From an uncultured Eubacteriales bacterium (GTDB taxonomy: Bacteria; Bacillota; Clostridia; Christensenellales; Borkfalkiaceae), in assembly GCA_900542935.1 (NCBI GenBank), contig UQPN01000015.1:1-56982 (forward strand): DNA of 56,982 nt, read 5' to 3'. Made by a program: the position numbers and the translations under genes. Numbering within the stretch: the stretch's first letter is position 1; each line of letters starts with the position of its first letter. Below the pieces are notes generated by a model. It was not told the DNA's origin. It saw nothing but the letters and a program-made list of their open reading frames with translations, and made no database searches. Positions 1 to 8,628 of the stretch are shown here, piece after piece.

Positions 1-333
1 TCCGACTTCCTCTCCGACGTCGTTCACTTCCGTAAGCATAGATTTATTATCGATAAATTTATAATTTTCTCTGACACGTCCTTTATTCCAAACAAAAGTG
101 AAAGGAACGCCTTCTTTATCGAGGGCATTTTCAAACATATATCCGTTTTCGTTATACATCAGTCCTGTCGCATACGGCTCGCCGCCCAGACGAGCGACCC
201 CGATTGCTACATTTAAGGCCTTTCCCGTAAAGGAAAGCGTTTTACTTTTTACGATATTTGTCTTTCCGACATTGAGGGAATCAAGTTCTATGGTTATGTC
301 CGTGCAGGGACTCAAACAAACGGTTAAAATCAT
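1..333 (-). CDS. PfkB-family sugar-phosphate kinase, 1-phosphofructokinase/tagatose-6-P kinase type (5' part only)
   Basis: The minus strand from 333 to the window edge reads 111 codons in frame without a stop. It starts MILTVCLSPCTDITIELD and continues with TGKALNVAIGVARLGGEP and later VRENYKF. This is the N-terminal plan of FruK/LacC-type kinases: the MI(y)TvTLNPaiD start, the GGKgiNvA substrate loop and the TRxNxKi strand. These enzymes phosphorylate fructose-1-P or tagatose-6-P with ATP in the cytoplasm. The usual GGKG loop reads TGKA here and TRxN reads VREN, so the exact sugar phosphate is uncertain. Start ATG at 333 is preceded by AAGGAG at 343-348 with 9-nt spacing. The gene has its own promoter (388-416) and is separate from pfkA. 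The C-terminal catalytic GxGD region lies outside the window. Confidence 0.8.
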   Translation of the reverse strand, partial: MILTVCLSPCTDITIELDSLNVGKTNIVKSKTLSFTGKALNVAIGVARLGGEPYATGLMYNENGYMFENALDKEGVPFTFVWNKGRVRENYKFIDNKSMLTEVNDVGEEVG

Positions 334-387
334 AAAAAAAGGCTCCTTTGCAGCGACAAAAAAATGTCTTATCGCCAAACCCAATTT

Positions 388-416
388 ATTATACAATAAA
401 ACGTTAAAAATTTCAA
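388..416 (-). promoter_or_regulatory. SigA-type promoter of the PfkB-family kinase
   Basis: On the minus strand TTGAAA (411-416) is followed after 17 bases by TATAAT (388-393). Transcription would start near 381, giving a leader of about 48 nt before the ATG at 333. Confidence 0.75.
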
Positions 417-466
417 TACCAAATGGAAAAATTTTTGCGAAATTTTTAATTTTTTTGTCGTAAAAG

Positions 467-495
467 AGCCGCTTTTTTCTTAGAAAAAAGCGGCT
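467..495 (-). terminator. Terminator-like hairpin downstream of pfkA
   Basis: Arms of 14 bases (467-480 and 482-495) are perfectly complementary, starting AGCCGC. The position just past the pfkA stop (506) fits a minus-strand terminator. The T stretch after it is short (CTTTTA), although the stem itself holds an A/T run. Confidence 0.65.
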
Positions 496-505
496 GTTGT
501 CCGAT

Positions 506-1468
506 TTACATGGAGATCATTTGAAGGGTCTCATACAATTCGTAATTAAAGGTCTTTTTCATGGATACCGCTTCTATGATATCCATATCGATGATTTCAT
601 TTTTGTGAATACCGACCACACGGTTTCCGATCCCTTCATTGAGAAGGCGAACCGCCTTATTGCCGAACTGTGCCGCCAGCATTCTGTCCGCCATCGAAGG
701 CGAACCGCCGCGCTGCACGTGCCCGATGCAGGTAGGACGTACGGAATATTCCGTAACTTCCTGCAGCTGTTTCGCAAACGTGTCCGCGGACATCACGCCT
801 TCCGCCACAACGATAATGTTGGAGTGTTTGCCGCTGGCTCTGGAACGATTGATTTTCATCACCACGTCGTCCATATCGAAGTTGATTTCGGGAACGATGA
901 TGATTTCCGCGCCGGAAGCGATACCCGAATACAGCGCGATGTCGCCGCAATGGCGCCCCATCACTTCCACAACGGAAATACGTTCGTGCGAAGTCATCGT
1001 GTCGCGCAGTTTGTTGATGATATCGAGGCAGGTGTTCACCGCCGTATCGAAGCCCAGCGTGTAATCGGTGTACTGTAAATCGTTATCGATCGTGCCGGGA
1101 ATACCGATGGTAGGCACGCCGTAATCTTCCGAAAGGATTTTCGCGCCGCGGAACGAACCGTCGCCGCCGATTACCACAAGCCCGTCGATGTTGTGTTTTT
1201 CCAGCGTTTTCACCGCCTGCTGCTGCCCCTCTTTCGTAAGCATTTCAAGACATCTTGCCGTACGCAGCTTCGTGCCGCCGCGTTGCACGATATCGGAAAC
1301 GCTGCGCATTTCCATGGGAATCACGTCGTCCTCAATCAGCCCCGCATACCCTCTTTCGATGCCGCAAACTTCCATGCCGTAGTAAATCGCCGTGCGAACT
1401 ACGGCGCGAATAGCCGCGTTCATGCCGGGCGCGTCGCCGCCGCTCGTTAATAATCCTATACGTTTCAT
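506..1468 (-). CDS. pfkA: ATP-dependent 6-phosphofructokinase
   Basis: This enzyme phosphorylates fructose-6-phosphate to fructose-1,6-bisphosphate, the committed step of glycolysis. The 320-residue length equals that of bacterial PfkA. Visible motifs are LLTSGGDAPGMNA (7-19), the nucleotide motif GGDGS (101-105) and the catalytic loop GTIDND (125-130), with Asp128 as the expected base. Gly104 and the Gly before TIDND mark an ATP-using enzyme; PPi-dependent relatives carry Asp and Lys there. The frame is open to 1549, but ATG at 1468 is chosen because AGGAGG-like sequence (1476-1482) precedes it and the family N-terminus begins there. It lies downstream of dnaE, a common clostridial order, with a possible promoter of its own at 1559-1587. 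Confidence 0.97.
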   Translation of the reverse strand: MKRIGLLTSGGDAPGMNAAIRAVVRTAIYYGMEVCGIERGYAGLIEDDVIPMEMRSVSDIVQRGGTKLRTARCLEMLTKEGQQQAVKTLEKHNIDGLVVIGGDGSFRGAKILSEDYGVPTIGIPGTIDNDLQYTDYTLGFDTAVNTCLDIINKLRDTMTSHERISVVEVMGRHCGDIALYSGIASGAEIIIVPEINFDMDDVVMKINRSRASGKHSNIIVVAEGVMSADTFAKQLQEVTEYSVRPTCIGHVQRGGSPSMADRMLAAQFGNKAVRLLNEGIGNRVVGIHKNEIIDMDIIEAVSMKKTFNYELYETLQMISM

Positions 1469-1558
1469 ACCATTGCCCTCCTGCCGAACAGGCGTATTTT
1501 TTTCTTTTGCCCCGCCCGAAAAAAGCTTATTTTCAAGCAGTTTGATCATTTCCGTTAT

Positions 1559-1587
1559 ATTATATCAAATCGGACGAAAAAAACAAA
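1559..1587 (-). promoter_or_regulatory. Possible pfkA promoter
   Basis: A perfect TATAAT lies at 1559-1564 on the minus strand, about 90 nt before the pfkA start. The -35 is weak (TTGTTT with a 16-base spacer), so read-through from dnaE may also supply pfkA. Confidence 0.5.
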
Positions 1588-1875
1588 CTCTTTTGCGGCA
1601 AAAATTGAAAATTTTTTATTTATTTTCACTTTTGTTCGTTTCTTGCACTATTTTAACACGGGCTCAGCCCGTTTCGTTACGGACTGTCGCGTCAGCGTTT
1701 GAAATTTTGATAACCGCCTCGCAACCGGGCTTCCCCCCTTGTCTGCATAAAATTGTCAGCCGCTTCGCGGCTTCCCCTTGGGGGGGAAGCTCTGCCGCGT
1801 AGCGGCGGTGATGAGGGGCGCAGCACTTTACGGGCGCACGCAGATGAATCCCCAAGGCGCATAGCGCCTGCGCCC
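1588..1875. other. dnaE-pfkA spacer: no gene, holds a repeat copy
   Basis: Together with the pfkA promoter this is a gene-free stretch of about 400 bases between the dnaE stop and the pfkA start. It contains an AT-rich part (1588-1670) and an inverted copy of the GC-rich hairpin repeat family (about 1731-1822). A small inverted repeat (AGGCGC TAT GCGCCT) lies just after the dnaE stop but lacks a T tract, so I see no clear dnaE terminator. Confidence 0.6.
1731..1822 (-). repeat. Interspersed GC-rich hairpin repeat, copy A (inverted)
   Basis: Read on the minus strand, this copy has the order GCCCCTCATCA, a stem-loop of the CTTCCCC/GGGGAAG type, a short palindrome, then GGCTGACAATTTT. The same order recurs at 16.6, 18.3 and 23.2 kb. 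It sits between two genes and encodes nothing recognisable. Confidence 0.75.
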
Positions 1876-4800
1876 TCAAAGCAGTTTTATCTTGTCCTCC
1901 GTCAGGCACGTCGCCAGTTCCGCAAACAGCGCCCGCGACAAAGCCACTTTCTGCGAACACATATATTTCGCCCGCTTCTGCGTATCCACGAAAATTACCG
2001 ACGTGTCGCCCGCGTAGAACGTAAGCGTATCCGTCAGTTCGTCCAGATCCAACTTGTCCAGCCCCGTTACGTTCAGCCACAGCGTTTTTTCGTCGTCGTC
2101 CTTTTCTTCCATGCGCGCTCTGCCCGCGCCGCCTGCCGGGTTTCCCTGTCCGTTCGCCGCGGACTTTACCGTTTCCGCCGTTTTTTCTTCGGGCGGAACA
2201 AACTCCGTCATTTTATCCACGATGATGACGGGCGCTTTTTCTTCGGAAATATCGATTTTTCCCGAAAGCGACACCACCTTGTCCGCCTGCAGGAAACCGC
2301 GGATTTTATCGTACGTTTTAGGGAAACATACGCATTCCACGGTGCCGTACATATCTTCCACGGTTACGAACGCCATCGAAGAGCCGCTCTTCGTCTGCAA
2401 CTTCTTGTACGTCGAAATCATGCCGCCCATCGTTACCTGCTGTCCCGATTCTATTTCCGTGTACTTCTTTTCGCCCGTTTCTTCATCCTCTTCGTATTGC
2501 AGCATCGAACAGTTGAACGTTCTGTCTTTGAAGTACGGCGCGTATTTTTCAAACGGGTGCCCGCTGACGTACACGCCCAGCACCGATTTTTCCAGCGACA
2601 GTTTTTCCGCCTGATCGTATTCGGGAATCACGGGGTAATCGATCACCACTTTTTCTTCTTCGATGATGTTTCCGAACAGCGAAATCTGGTTGCCCGATTT
2701 CTGTTTTTCCATTGCCGTAACGCGCGCCAGCACATCTTCGTACACGGCGATGAACACCGAACGCGGATACCCGAAACAATCGAACGCGCCCGCGTAAATC
2801 AGACTTTCCACAATGCGCTTATTGATATATTTCGCGCAGCGCACGTTGAAATCGGCAAAATCGGCAAACTCTCCGTGTTCGTCGCGTTCTAAAATCACGG
2901 ATTCGATGGCTTCGATGCCGATGCCGCGAAGCGCGCCCAGCCCGATTCTGAGTCCCTTGCCCTCTACGGCGAAAATGGTTTTCGAACGGTTGATATCCGG
3001 TTGCAGCACTTCGATGCCGCGTTCCTTCATATACGCGATATACTTCGAAATTTCTTCGATTTTATCCAGACGGTCGTTTAAAATACCCGCCAGAAATTCT
3101 TTCGGATAGAAATATTTCAGATACGCCGTACGATAGGCGACCACCGCATACGCCGCCGCGTGCGATTTGTTGAACGCGTACGAAGCGAAACTTTCCATAT
3201 CCGAGAAAATTTTCGCCGCCACATCCGCGGGAATCCCCTTGGAAACGCAGCCCGTAATGTTGCCGCCGTTTTCAATGTCGCCGTAAATGAATTTATTTTT
3301 CTGCGCCATCAGTTCGTCGAGGTGCTTTTTCGCCATAGCGCGGCGCACAAGGTCGGCTTGTCCCAGCGAATACCCCGCAAGGTGCTGGAAAATCTGCATT
3401 ACCTGTTCCTGATACACGATAACGCCGTACGAATTTTTTAAGATAGGCTCGAGGTAAGGCGTATCGTACACAATCCCTTCGGGGTGGTGCTTGTTCTGAA
3501 TGTATTTCGGAATAAAGTCCATGGGGCCGGGGCGATACAGCGAAATGCCGGCGATTAAATCTTCGAGGCAGTTCGGCTGCAAATCTTTCATGAACTTTTT
3601 CATGCCGCCTTGTTCAAGCTGGAACACCGCGTCGGTATCGCCGGAAGAAATCAGCTGATACGCTTCGGGAACGTCGTACCCTATCTCGTGAAAGTCTATG
3701 TCTATGCCGTAATTTTCCTTGATATATTGCAGCGTGTTCTGCATATCGGTAAGCGTGGTAAGCGCAAGGAAGTCCATTTTCAGCATGCCCACCGCTTCCA
3801 CTTCTTTCATATCGAACTGCGTTACGATGTCGTCGCCGTTCCGCGCGAGAGGTACGTTATCCGAAAGCACTTTGCGGCAGATAACCACGCCCGCGGCGTG
3901 TTCCGAAGTGTTCTTCGGCGTGCCTTCCAGCTTTAAGCCCATATCGATTACGCGGTGCAGTTCTTCGTTGTTTTCGTACACCGCGATAAATTCGGCATTG
4001 CGCTTGGATTTCTGGTCGGCAAGCTTCTTTTCCAGATCTTTCCTGTCCTCCGCGTTCAAATCGGGGTTCTGCAGCTTCTTTTCTATGCCCGCAATCTTCA
4101 GTCCGAGCAGTTCTCTGATGGAGGATTTGCCGTCCATCAGCTTCGCCACTTTATCCGTTTCCGAATACGGCACGCCCATCACGCGCCCCACGTCCTTGAT
4201 AACGGCGCGCGAAGCGAGGGTACCGAACGTTACGATCTGCGCCACGTTGGTAGGCTTGTATTTCTGCCGTACGTACTCTATGGTTTCGTAGCGGCGCTTC
4301 GTGCAGAAGTCCACGTCGAAGTCGGGCATGGAAACGCGGTCGGGGTTTAAAAACCGCTCGAAAATCAAATCGTACCGAAGCGGATCAACGTCGGTGATGC
4401 CTATCGAATACGCCACGATGCTGCCCACGCCGCTGCCTCTGCCCGGTCCTACGGGAATCCCGTGCAGACGCGACCAGTTGATATAGTCCCACACAATTAA
4501 AAAGTAATCGGCGAACCCCATTTTGATGATGATGCCCAGCTCGTATTCCGCGCGCTGCCTGATTTCGGGCGTAATTTCCTTATAGCGTTTCGGCAAGCCC
4601 TCCCAGGTAAGGCGCGTTAAATAATCGGGCGGCGTAGAGCCGTCGTCCGGCGTGTACAGAGGAATCAGCGACGTATCGCGGATAGGGTTGCCTTTTTTAT
4701 CGAGGTCGAACACTTCCTCTTCTATTTTGTTTGCAATGGCGCGGGTGTTGGTAATCGCTTCGGGCACGTCCTTGAAAAGTTCCGCCATTTCGTCGCCCGA

Positions 4801-5526
4801 TTTCATGTAAAATTCGTGCGTGCCGAACTTCATGCGCTTGGGGTCGGCAAGCGTTTTCTTCGTCTGAATACAAAGCAGAATGTCCTGCGCTTCCCAGTCC
4901 TCTTTATTGATATAGTGCACGTCGTTGGTGGCTACCATCTGAATATTCAGTTCGCGCGCGATTTGTATCAGCTGCGGCAGCACCTGCCTGTCCTCCGGCA
5001 GAAAATGATCCTGCAATTCGATGTAGAAATCTTCGCCGAAAACGTCCTGCATTTCCTTCGCGAACGCCTTCGCGCCCTCGTAATTTCCTTCCATCAAAAG
5101 GCGCGGAATCCGCCCCGCGAGGCACGCCGATAAACAGATAACGCCCTCGTGGTGTTCTTTGATAGATTTATAATCGGTGCGCGGCTTGCCGTAAAATCCG
5201 TCGATATAGCTCATCGAATCCAGCTTTACGATGTTTTTATAGCCCGTCTTGTTTTTGGCAAGCAGCACGATATGTTCGGTTTTCGTGCCGTAACGGTGGT
5301 CGTACATATCGTCGGTAACGTACAATTCGCAGCCGATGATATATTTGAACCCGCGTTTTTTGCACTCCTCGGCAAAATACAGACTGGCATACATATTGCC
5401 GTGATCGGTTACGGCGCAGGTATCTATGCCGTTTTTCTGCATGTGGTCCATCAGATCTTCCACTTTCGCCATGCCGTCGAGAAGCGAATATTCGGTATGC
5501 ACGTGTAAATGTACGAAATCCGTCAT
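1876..5526 (-). CDS. dnaE: DNA polymerase III alpha subunit (DnaE type)
   Basis: Replicative DNA polymerase of the C family. The 1216 residues begin with a PHP domain (FVHLHVHTEYSLLDG; TDHGNMYASLYFAEECKKRG), whose metal-binding His residues look intact. The polymerase core follows with GPGRGSGVGS and the catalytic PDFDVDFC motif near residue 400. Helix-hairpin-helix and tau-binding regions come next, and an OB fold (VTMGGMISTYKK... through FVTVEDMYGTVEC) near 1030-1105. Absence of an N-terminal OB plus exonuclease insertion separates it from PolC, which Bacillota usually also have. Start ATG 5526 has AAGGA upstream. It follows whiA by 54 bases and is probably co-transcribed. Confidence 0.98.
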   Translation of the reverse strand: MTDFVHLHVHTEYSLLDGMAKVEDLMDHMQKNGIDTCAVTDHGNMYASLYFAEECKKRGFKYIIGCELYVTDDMYDHRYGTKTEHIVLLAKNKTGYKNIVKLDSMSYIDGFYGKPRTDYKSIKEHHEGVICLSACLAGRIPRLLMEGNYEGAKAFAKEMQDVFGEDFYIELQDHFLPEDRQVLPQLIQIARELNIQMVATNDVHYINKEDWEAQDILLCIQTKKTLADPKRMKFGTHEFYMKSGDEMAELFKDVPEAITNTRAIANKIEEEVFDLDKKGNPIRDTSLIPLYTPDDGSTPPDYLTRLTWEGLPKRYKEITPEIRQRAEYELGIIIKMGFADYFLIVWDYINWSRLHGIPVGPGRGSGVGSIVAYSIGITDVDPLRYDLIFERFLNPDRVSMPDFDVDFCTKRRYETIEYVRQKYKPTNVAQIVTFGTLASRAVIKDVGRVMGVPYSETDKVAKLMDGKSSIRELLGLKIAGIEKKLQNPDLNAEDRKDLEKKLADQKSKRNAEFIAVYENNEELHRVIDMGLKLEGTPKNTSEHAAGVVICRKVLSDNVPLARNGDDIVTQFDMKEVEAVGMLKMDFLALTTLTDMQNTLQYIKENYGIDIDFHEIGYDVPEAYQLISSGDTDAVFQLEQGGMKKFMKDLQPNCLEDLIAGISLYRPGPMDFIPKYIQNKHHPEGIVYDTPYLEPILKNSYGVIVYQEQVMQIFQHLAGYSLGQADLVRRAMAKKHLDELMAQKNKFIYGDIENGGNITGCVSKGIPADVAAKIFSDMESFASYAFNKSHAAAYAVVAYRTAYLKYFYPKEFLAGILNDRLDKIEEISKYIAYMKERGIEVLQPDINRSKTIFAVEGKGLRIGLGALRGIGIEAIESVILERDEHGEFADFADFNVRCAKYINKRIVESLIYAGAFDCFGYPRSVFIAVYEDVLARVTAMEKQKSGNQISLFGNIIEEEKVVIDYPVIPEYDQAEKLSLEKSVLGVYVSGHPFEKYAPYFKDRTFNCSMLQYEEDEETGEKKYTEIESGQQVTMGGMISTYKKLQTKSGSSMAFVTVEDMYGTVECVCFPKTYDKIRGFLQADKVVSLSGKIDISEEKAPVIIVDKMTEFVPPEEKTAETVKSAANGQGNPAGGAGRARMEEKDDDEKTLWLNVTGLDKLDLDELTDTLTFYAGDTSVIFVDTQKRAKYMCSQKVALSRALFAELATCLTEDKIKLL

Positions 5527-5580
5527 TATAAATCTTCCTTTTTTTCGTTCTGTTCTTCCCCGTTTTCCCCTTGCGCCGTC

Positions 5581-6525
5581 TTACGGAATGTCAGCCGCAA
5601 TCTCCGTCAGTTTCCTCATTCTGTGGCTCAGGCAGCTTTTCGAAACGCCCAGTTCGTCTGCCAGCTCCTGCAGCGAAAGTTCCGGGCGGGCGAGCCGCAG
5701 CGCAATCAGCTCTTTGAGCGGCGCCGCCAGCGTTGTATCCGCCCCCGCCGCCACGATTTTTTCAATCGCCAGCACCTGTTTCACCGCCGCCGTCGCCGTC
5801 TTATCCGCATTGAACGAAGAACAGTTCGCCGCGCGGTTCAGGTTGTTGTTTTTCTCCCGCTCCTCGCAGAACGCGCCGAATTTTTTCAGAGCGTTTTCCG
5901 CGCCCAGCACCGAAAGAAAATCGGAAATCGCCTCTTTGCTCTTCATATACGCCACCGTTTCGCCGCCCCGCTTCACGCATTTCAGCAGCAAATCGTCCGC
6001 CTCGGCAAGCGCGGCAAACTCTTCCGCCACGGCGCTTTCCCCGTCCTCTTCCGCGGGAAACGCGATTTCGAGGTGGTACCCCGTTTTCTTCCCGTCCGCC
6101 GGCAAAGTGATGCTTCCGCCGCCCAGAAACGCCCCGCAAATATACGCCCGCCGCACCGCGTCGTTTTCCTTGAATACCTGCGGCACGCCAACCGTAAACC
6201 CCGCGCCCGGCTTGTACAGTTCCAGCGTTTCCAGCGCGTTTTTCGCCCCGCGCGGACACTCCAGTATCAGCCTGCTCCGCCCGCTCAGCCTGTCTTTCAC
6301 CGCGCGCGAAACGATCAGTCGCTCGCCGAACAGATTATAAAACAGCCCCGTGAAAAACTCCGCCACCCGCTCCGTTTCCGATACAAGAAAAAATTCCGGC
6401 TCGCCCGTTCCGCTTTCCGCAAACACGCCGCACGCCGAAAAATACGCAGAAAGCGCCGCGCGCGACTCTTCTTTGCCGCACGGCAGTTTCATCAATTCTT
6501 TTTTTACGTCCGAAGTAAAATTCAT
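5581..6525 (-). CDS. whiA: DNA-binding protein WhiA
   Basis: WhiA is a conserved Gram-positive protein linked to cell division and sporulation control. It has an N-terminal LAGLIDADG homing-endonuclease-like fold and a C-terminal helix-turn-helix. Here the N-terminus FTSDVKKELMKLP and the C-terminal LSLQELADELGVSKSCLSHRMRKL (about 285-305) are characteristic, and the length of about 314 residues fits. The frame extends three codons upstream to a GTG at 6534. I prefer ATG 6525 because AGGTGG lies just before it. The gene sits between a PHP phosphatase gene (82 bases upstream) and dnaE. The rapZ and yvcK genes that commonly precede whiA are absent. Confidence 0.95.
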   Translation of the reverse strand: MNFTSDVKKELMKLPCGKEESRAALSAYFSACGVFAESGTGEPEFFLVSETERVAEFFTGLFYNLFGERLIVSRAVKDRLSGRSRLILECPRGAKNALETLELYKPGAGFTVGVPQVFKENDAVRRAYICGAFLGGGSITLPADGKKTGYHLEIAFPAEEDGESAVAEEFAALAEADDLLLKCVKRGGETVAYMKSKEAISDFLSVLGAENALKKFGAFCEEREKNNNLNRAANCSSFNADKTATAAVKQVLAIEKIVAAGADTTLAAPLKELIALRLARPELSLQELADELGVSKSCLSHRMRKLTEIAADIP

Positions 6526-6606
6526 CGCCGCCACCTACCGCTTCCGCCCTGCCGTCGCTCCGCGTTTCTTTCTCTCTTTTCCCGCACACCCGCCTTTTAG
6601 CGGCCG

Positions 6607-7386
6607 CTATCTCTTCGCCTTGAACGCCGCGAAACGGAACGAAGGCAATCTCCCGTCGATATTGTCTATTCTGTCCGTCGGCAGTCCCACGCGCTTTATC
6701 TGTTCTTCCGCAAGCGCGAAATCGCCCACGCGCGAAGCCGTATGCGCGTCCGAATCCATCACAAACCGCACGCCCGTATCGTACGCTTCGAAGAGCTCCT
6801 CGTCGGAAAGATGCGTTTTTTTGGAATTCAGTTCGATATACGTTCCGTAATCGCGCGCGCACTTCGCCACTTCTTTCACGTCGCACGGACACAGGTACCC
6901 AAGGTGCGAAATGATGTCCACGGGGTTGTTTTTAATCGTTTCGATGTACGCTTTCGTGTTGTATTCCACCAGTTTTGCGGGCGGATTTTTCCCTTTTTTC
7001 AGCTTGTCCTCAATCAGATTTCCCCAAAAATAGCGGCGGAAATCGCGGAACGAATCGTACGCGATCATCACGTGCTTCCCGGTGACGAACAAATCGAAAT
7101 CGTCGTAAACGTCCGGCGTGATGTCCGTCCGTCCGTCGGCGCCGCGGATGTTCGCTTCCATGCCCGCAAGCACTTTCACTCCCGTTTTTTCTTCCGCCGC
7201 GCGGCAGTCCGCAATCAGCGCGGGCACTTTTTTGCGCCGCAAGCCGAAAAATATATGCGAAAAGCCGTGATCGGTGATTCCGATCTGCTTCAGACCTTTT
7301 GCTTTCGCCGCTTCCGCGTTCTCTTCCACGGTGTTTTTCCCGTGCGAGTACGGTGTATGCGTATGATAATCCGCCGTAAGAATCAT
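6607..7386 (-). CDS. PHP-domain phosphoesterase (histidinol-phosphatase-like)
   Basis: The 259-residue protein is a stand-alone PHP domain. It shows DYHTHTPYSHG at 6-16, ITDHG near 57-61 and GMEANI near 97, and ends with a region containing MDSDAH, all expected metal ligands of the fold. PHP proteins of this size hydrolyse phosphate esters such as histidinol phosphate or small 3',5'-phosphorylated substrates; the substrate here is unknown because there are no his genes nearby. A PHP gene beside murB and whiA is a recurrent arrangement in Clostridia. Cytoplasmic, no signal peptide. It follows murB by about 120 bases and is probably in the same transcription unit. Confidence 0.9.
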   Translation of the reverse strand: MILTADYHTHTPYSHGKNTVEENAEAAKAKGLKQIGITDHGFSHIFFGLRRKKVPALIADCRAAEEKTGVKVLAGMEANIRGADGRTDITPDVYDDFDLFVTGKHVMIAYDSFRDFRRYFWGNLIEDKLKKGKNPPAKLVEYNTKAYIETIKNNPVDIISHLGYLCPCDVKEVAKCARDYGTYIELNSKKTHLSDEELFEAYDTGVRFVMDSDAHTASRVGDFALAEEQIKRVGLPTDRIDNIDGRLPSFRFAAFKAKR

Positions 7387-7505
7387 TTTTCTTTCTTCCT
7401 TCCGTCCGCGCCGCCGCAGTAATTTTCCGCCGTGCCGTCCGCGCGGCTCTGCCGCCGCCTGTTTGTCGCCGCGGCGATTTTGCCGTTTTTAAAGCGCCGC
7501 GGCGG

Positions 7506-8549
7506 CTATTTCCACAAATCGTCCAGATAGCGTATCTCTTCTTCCAGCCGCACGCCCTGCGTTTCGTACACGGCGCGCCGCACTTCTTCGATAAGCGAAC
7601 GCACGTCTTTATACGTGGCGCCGCCCTCGTTCACAATGAAATTCGCGTGCTTTTCAGATACTTCCGCGCCGCCCGCGCGTCTGCCTTTCATGCCCGCCGA
7701 TTCAATGAGTTTTCCCGCGGAAATTCTGTTTTCGCCCGCCGTAAGCGACGGCGGATTTTTAAACACGCAGCCGAGGCTTTTGCCCCGCGGCAGATGCGCC
7801 CGCGCCTCTTTCGCCCGCGAAATCGCCGCTTCCACGGCAGCCGGCGACGATTTTTTCAGCCGCAGCGTTATGCCGAGAATCGCTTCGCCGCGCTTCATGA
7901 AAGCGCTTTCTTTGTACGAAAAACCGCATTCTTTCGCCGTGTATACGCGCATGTCGCCGTCGCCGTAAACAAGCGCCGATTCCAGAATATCGGAAACGTG
8001 CTTTCCGCCCGCGCCCGCGTTCATGTACGCCGCGCCGCCCGCCGTGCACGGAATCCCTTCCAGAAATTCCGCACCCGAAAGATTCGCCGCCCGCGTGCGG
8101 TATAAAAGCTCGGCGCCCGTTACGCCGCAGAAAGCGAACACGCTTTCGCCGTCGACGGCAATCGAGCGCAGATACTTCGTGAACACAAGCGCCCCGCGCA
8201 GCAGATAACCGCCGCCCGCGCCGCCGTTTTCCGCTTCTTCCGAACCGTCGGGAATCAGCACGTTCGCCGCCGAACCGAGCACCGCATACGGAATCTCCGC
8301 TTTTTTCAATGCCGTAATCAGCTCGGTAAACGTAGCCAGCGTATCGGGATAGAACGCCGCCGCGCACGTGCCGCCTACGCCCATCGGCGAAATTTCCGCC
8401 GTGTTCAGGTTGGTCTGCCTCCGCACGAACACGCCGCGCGCCGTAAGTTCTTCGCTTACGCGGCGCAGTTTTTCTAAGAGCGCGGCCGCCGCGTTTTCTT
8501 CTCTTTGGCAAAGTTCCCGCCGTTTTTTTCCGTCCCCGAAAATCCGCAA
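7506..8549 (-). CDS. murB: UDP-N-acetylenolpyruvoylglucosamine reductase
   Basis: MurB makes UDP-MurNAc by NADPH-dependent reduction, using FAD, in peptidoglycan synthesis. The FAD domain shows VLGSAANVLIPDG (90-102) and GIPCTAGGAAYMNAGAG (166-181). The substrate domain shows LGCVFKNP (259-266) and SAGKLIESAGMKG. The position normally held by the catalytic Ser (GSVFKNP type) is Cys261, codon TGC at 7767-7769. The start codon is TTG at 8549, with AAGGAG at 8559-8564 as ribosome binding site. The N-terminus is about 40 residues longer than the core family. It leads the block murB-PHP-whiA-dnaE-pfkA. Confidence 0.95.
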   Translation of the reverse strand: MRIFGDGKKRRELCQREENAAAALLEKLRRVSEELTARGVFVRRQTNLNTAEISPMGVGGTCAAAFYPDTLATFTELITALKKAEIPYAVLGSAANVLIPDGSEEAENGGAGGGYLLRGALVFTKYLRSIAVDGESVFAFCGVTGAELLYRTRAANLSGAEFLEGIPCTAGGAAYMNAGAGGKHVSDILESALVYGDGDMRVYTAKECGFSYKESAFMKRGEAILGITLRLKKSSPAAVEAAISRAKEARAHLPRGKSLGCVFKNPPSLTAGENRISAGKLIESAGMKGRRAGGAEVSEKHANFIVNEGGATYKDVRSLIEEVRRAVYETQGVRLEEEIRYLDDLWK

Positions 8550-8565
8550 AATTTTCCGCTCCTTT

Positions 8566-8574
8566 ATTGTAACA
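8566..8574 (-). promoter_or_regulatory. Possible extended -10 promoter of murB
   Basis: The minus strand reads TGTTACAAT, an extended -10 element, immediately upstream of the murB ribosome binding site. No good -35 is visible. A start about 7 bases on would leave almost no leader before the TTG codon. Confidence 0.4.
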
Positions 8575-8628
8575 TATTTTTCGCGATTTTAAAAGTGTTT
8601 CCGCGCCTTTTCGCGCCGTTTTGAAAAA

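Noticed and set aside
98..463. Plus-strand frame of 121 codons at the window start
   Set aside because: Overlaps the PfkB-family kinase 5' end and its promoter; no family similarity.
1753..2892. Long plus-strand reading frame (379 codons) opposite dnaE
   Set aside because: Antisense shadow of dnaE: Arg/His/Phe-rich, no domain, no ribosome binding site, and dnaE is unquestionable on the other strand.
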